From Bacteroidales bacterium GP2 (GTDB lineage Bacteria; Bacteroidota; Bacteroidia; Bacteroidales; Muribaculaceae): a stretch of 8,530 bases of DNA. A model generated the notes under the pieces. It was not told where the DNA came from, ran no database searches, and worked only from the letters and a program-made list of their open reading frames with translations. This document shows positions 6,223 through 8,530 of this stretch, one piece after another (the first letter of the stretch is position 1; every line of letters starts with the position of its first letter). The DNA lies in NCBI GenBank assembly GCA_001701115.1, contig DAAJ01000097.1, positions 9,712 to 18,241 on the forward strand, written 5' to 3'. The translations under genes were made by a program, and so were the position numbers.

Positions 6223-6249
6223 GGAGGAGGCGAACAGCTTCCTCCTTTT
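6223..6249 (+). promoter_or_regulatory. Terminator-like hairpin in the rimP-nusA-infB leader
   Basis: A 9-bp stem (GGAGGAGGC at 6223-6231 with GCTTCCTCC at 6237-6245, one G-U pair) closes the 5-base loop GAACA and is followed by TTTTAT. It begins about 11 bases after the predicted transcription start and ends 13 bases before the rimP ATG. Shape and U tract are those of an intrinsic terminator, but the operon must be read past it. It is therefore a candidate attenuator, possibly sensitive to NusA, which the operon encodes. A simple mRNA-stability or start-site structure is the alternative. Confidence 0.55.
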
Positions 6250-6258
6250 ATATATGAT

Positions 6259-6732
6259 ATGATAGACAAACAGAAACTATACGACACCGTGCAGCAGGCG
6301 ATAGCCAATACTGACGCGTTTATCGTGGATGTCAAGGTCACTCCGGACAATTCCATTACAGTGGAGCTTGACAGCCCGACAGGGGTGGACCTTGATGCCT
6401 GTGTGGATATTACACGCAAGATAGAGGCGGTTTTTGACCGCGATGTGGAGGATTACTCGCTTGAGGTTGGCTCGGCAGGTCTGACAGCTCCTTTCAAAGT
6501 GTTGGGGCAGTACCTGAAGAATATCGGCAACCAGGTTGAAGTGCTCACCCGTGACGGTCGCAAGTTGCGCGGGGTGCTCAAGTCTGTTGAGCCTGATTGC
6601 TCTGCATTCACTCTCACAGTGGAGCGCAAGGTGAAGGAGCCCGGAGCAAAGCGTCCTGTGCTGAAGCAGGAGGATGAAACCTTCGCGGTTGCCGACACCA
6701 AGGAAGTTAAGTATTACATCGATTTTAAATAA
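6259..6732 (+). CDS. rimP: Ribosome maturation factor RimP
   Basis: RimP assists 30S subunit assembly, helping form the head and central regions around 16S rRNA. I chose the ATG at 6259 (MIDKQKLYDT), giving 157 residues, the usual family length. A longer reading from 6169 would start before the promoter's -7 box and through the leader hairpin, and is rejected. The N-terminal alpha-beta domain spans about residues 1-82, with VDLDACVDITRKIEAVFD and YSLEVGSAGLTAPFK. The C-terminal SH3-like domain spans about 83-157. The gene starts the unit rimP-nusA-infB, with nusA 23 bases downstream. This order is conserved across bacteria and couples ribosome assembly, transcription elongation and translation initiation. 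Confidence 0.96.
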   Translation: MIDKQKLYDTVQQAIANTDAFIVDVKVTPDNSITVELDSPTGVDLDACVDITRKIEAVFDRDVEDYSLEVGSAGLTAPFKVLGQYLKNIGNQVEVLTRDGRKLRGVLKSVEPDCSAFTLTVERKVKEPGAKRPVLKQEDETFAVADTKEVKYYIDFK

Positions 6733-6755
6733 TTCAACACCATACCCATACTCAA

Positions 6756-8048
6756 ATGGCTAAGAAAGAAGAAACACCGAATATGGTGGAGCGTTTTGCC
6801 GAGTTCAAGGAACTGAAGAATATCGACAAGACAACTATGATAAGCGTGCTCGAAGAATCTTTTCGCAACGTGCTTGCAAAAATGTTCGGCACAGATGAAA
6901 ATCTTGACGTGATTATGAACCCTGACAAGGGTGACGTGCAGATTTTCCAGAACCTTGAAGTTGTGCCGGACGGAGAGGTGACCGATCCTAACCTCCAGAT
7001 AAGCCTCACCGACGCCCGTGCCGACCAGGACCCGGACGCGGAGATTGGCGACGAGCATACACGCGAGATTATTTTTGCTGACTTCGGACGCCGCGCAATC
7101 CTCAACCTGCGCCAGACCCTCCAGAGCAAAATCCTCGACCTCCAGAAAGAAGCCATCTATAATAAGTTCTCGGAACTCCAGGGCGAGATTGTCACCGGCG
7201 AGGTTTACCAGACATGGAGCCGCGAAACCCTCCTCCTTGACGATGACAAAATCGAGCTTCTTCTGCCCAAGAGCGAAAGCATACCCGGTGATTTCTTCCG
7301 TAAGGGTGAAACAGTGCGTGCGGTGGTTGAAAATGTCGACAACAAGAACAACAACCCAAAAATCACAGTGTCGCGCACCAGCGAGAACTTCCTGCGCCGC
7401 CTTTTCGAGCTTGAAGTTCCCGAAATCCATGACGGTCTAATCAATATCCGCGCTGTTGCGCGTATCCCGGGCGAAAGGGCAAAAATCGCCGTTGAGAGCT
7501 ACGATGACCGTATTGACCCTGTTGGCGCATGTGTCGGAGTGAAAGGAAGCCGTATCCACGGAATCGTGCGTGAGCTTCGCAACGAGAACATCGACGTTAT
7601 CAACTACACTGCAAACCCCGCCTTGTTTATCCAGCGCGCCCTCAGCCCTGCTAAGGTTTCCTCTATCCGTGTTGACGAGGAAGAGAAAAAAGCTGAGGTG
7701 TTCCTCCGCCCCGAAGAAGTGTCGCTCGCTATCGGTAAAGGCGGTCTCAACATCAAGCTCGCATCAATGCTCACCGGATATGTGATTGACGTTTACCGCG
7801 ACACTGAGGAAGCATTTGAAGAAGATATTTACCTTGACGAATTTAAGGACGAAATCGACGGTTGGGTTATTGACGCACTAAAGAACCTCGGTCTCGTTAC
7901 AGCAAAATCGGTGCTTAATGCTCCCCGTGACATGATTATCGAGAAAGCAGACCTCGAAGAGTCTACAGTCGATAATCTCCTTGCAGTGCTCCGCGCTGAA
8001 TTTGAGGATGAGCCGGAGGAGGCTTCCGAAGAAACCGACGCTGAGTGA
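6756..8048 (+). CDS. nusA: Transcription termination/antitermination protein NusA
   Basis: NusA binds RNA polymerase and nascent RNA; it promotes pausing and intrinsic termination and joins antitermination complexes. The 430-residue protein shows the expected order: RNAP-binding N-terminal domain (about 10-130), S1 domain (about 142-206, GEIVTGEVYQTW through KITVSRTSENF), KH1 (about 230-300, with GVKGSRI at 261-267), and KH2 (about 300-350, with AIGKGGLNI at 325-333). A C-terminal helical segment (about 360-415) and an acidic tail (EDEPEEASEETDAE) follow. The two GxxG RNA-contact loops of the KH domains are intact. Start: 23 bases after rimP, beginning MAKKEETPNMVERF. Its own product may act on the leader hairpin upstream. 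Confidence 0.98.
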   Translation: MAKKEETPNMVERFAEFKELKNIDKTTMISVLEESFRNVLAKMFGTDENLDVIMNPDKGDVQIFQNLEVVPDGEVTDPNLQISLTDARADQDPDAEIGDEHTREIIFADFGRRAILNLRQTLQSKILDLQKEAIYNKFSELQGEIVTGEVYQTWSRETLLLDDDKIELLLPKSESIPGDFFRKGETVRAVVENVDNKNNNPKITVSRTSENFLRRLFELEVPEIHDGLINIRAVARIPGERAKIAVESYDDRIDPVGACVGVKGSRIHGIVRELRNENIDVINYTANPALFIQRALSPAKVSSIRVDEEEKKAEVFLRPEEVSLAIGKGGLNIKLASMLTGYVIDVYRDTEEAFEEDIYLDEFKDEIDGWVIDALKNLGLVTAKSVLNAPRDMIIEKADLEESTVDNLLAVLRAEFEDEPEEASEETDAE

Positions 8049-8092
8049 GAAAATAACCCGCTGACAATAAAAATACAACTAAACAATCCTAC

Positions 8093-8530
8093 ATGCCGAG
8101 AACCAAAATAAGTAAAGCAGCAACAGATCTCAATGTGGCAGTGCCCACTATCATCGAGTTTCTGCGCAAAAAAGGAATAACTGTCGACGACAGCCCCAAC
8201 GCCCGAATCGATGAGGATGTATATGAAATACTTGTAAAAGAGTATAAGCCCGACCGTGTGCTCAAATCAAAGAGCGAGCAGATGTCGGTGGATCGCCAGG
8301 CTGCAAAGGCTAAGACATCTCCGCGTGCCGAGGAGATTAAAATAGAGCCTGCGCCTACACGCGGACCCAAGGTTATCGGCAAGATTGACCTTGCAACCGG
8401 CAAGCCTGCGCAGGAACAGCAGCAGAAGGAGCAGCCTGCAGAGGAGAAAGCTCCCGCACCTGTGGTGAAAAAAGAGGAACCGGCAAAGAAGCCTCAGCAG
8501 GAGGCGCTTCGCCTCTTTCTTAGGCTCAGC
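8093..8530 (+). CDS. infB: Translation initiation factor IF-2, N-terminal part (cut by the window edge)
   Basis: IF-2 is the GTPase that brings initiator tRNA to the 30S subunit. The ATG at 8093 opens 146 codons with no stop. Residues ~1-52 (PRTKISKAATDLNVAVPTII and following) match the IF-2 N-terminal domain. From about 56 on the sequence becomes low complexity, rich in K, E, P, A and Q, typical of the variable IF-2 linker. The G domain and the rest lie outside the window. It starts 44 bases after nusA. The last ten residues (EALRLFLRLS) are hydrophobic and out of character; see the finding on an inverted segment at 8510-8530. The true gene probably continues differently. Confidence 0.93.
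   Translation, partial: MPRTKISKAATDLNVAVPTIIEFLRKKGITVDDSPNARIDEDVYEILVKEYKPDRVLKSKSEQMSVDRQAAKAKTSPRAEEIKIEPAPTRGPKVIGKIDLATGKPAQEQQQKEQPAEEKAPAPVVKKEEPAKKPQQEALRLFLRLS
8490..8526. repeat. Imperfect inverted repeat at the window's right end inside infB
   Basis: GAGGCG (8501-8506) and CGCCTC (8510-8515) form a perfect 6-bp dyad around CTT. The symmetry extends outward from 8500 to 8490 against 8516 to 8526, with mismatches at three positions (one a G-T). Sequence symmetry is seen directly. Its meaning, a foldback or chimeric join in the repetitive IF-2 linker, is inferred. Confidence 0.6.

Noticed and set aside
6169..6258. Upstream in-frame start extending rimP by 30 codons
   Set aside because: It would start before the -7 promoter element and run through the leader hairpin; RimP homology begins at the ATG at 6259.
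6714..7430. A 238-codon open frame on the minus strand opposite nusA
   Set aside because: It lies wholly antisense to a well-conserved nusA, its product has no recognisable domain, and such frames arise from the codon bias of the real gene.

Overview
The window looks like chromosomal DNA from a member of the Bacteroidales, probably close to the Muribaculaceae. This rests on the protein sequences (a DUF5106/thioredoxin-like protein, and riboflavin synthase with the 'SVAHNGVCLTV' signature), on promoters of the Bacteroidetes type (TAnnTTTG -7 boxes), on AT-rich leaders without Shine-Dalgarno sequences, and on gene neighbourhoods typical of the order. Nearly everything is housekeeping. No CRISPR array, transposase, tRNA or rRNA gene was seen.

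The left two thirds (1-5531) are transcribed leftward. Read in the direction of transcription, riboflavin synthase (ribE) is followed by a secreted DUF5106/thioredoxin-like protein and a newly noticed 46-residue gene. Next comes the ribosomal operon rpsF-rpsR-rplI, with a consensus promoter and an intrinsic terminator, and then a cardiolipin synthase gene. Last is the cell-division pair (a small coiled-coil protein and ZapA), a structured intergenic stretch that may encode a small RNA such as 6S, and the first 20 codons of ribonuclease Y (rny), cut by the window edge.

The right third (5666-8530) is transcribed rightward from a divergent intergenic region. A lone holin-family membrane protein has its own consensus promoter. 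It is followed by rimP-nusA-infB, which encodes ribosome maturation, transcription elongation/termination and translation initiation factors. Their leader carries a promoter and a strong terminator-like hairpin just before rimP, suggesting attenuation. infB runs off the right edge, and its last ~20 bases look like infB repeat sequence in the wrong orientation, which suggests an assembly or library artefact at a contig end.

The points most worth a second look are the 46-codon gene with its start codon in the loop of a hairpin, the rimP-nusA-infB leader hairpin, the solitary holin gene, the zapA-rny structured RNA candidate, and the inverted tail of infB. I found no clearly new multi-gene system.
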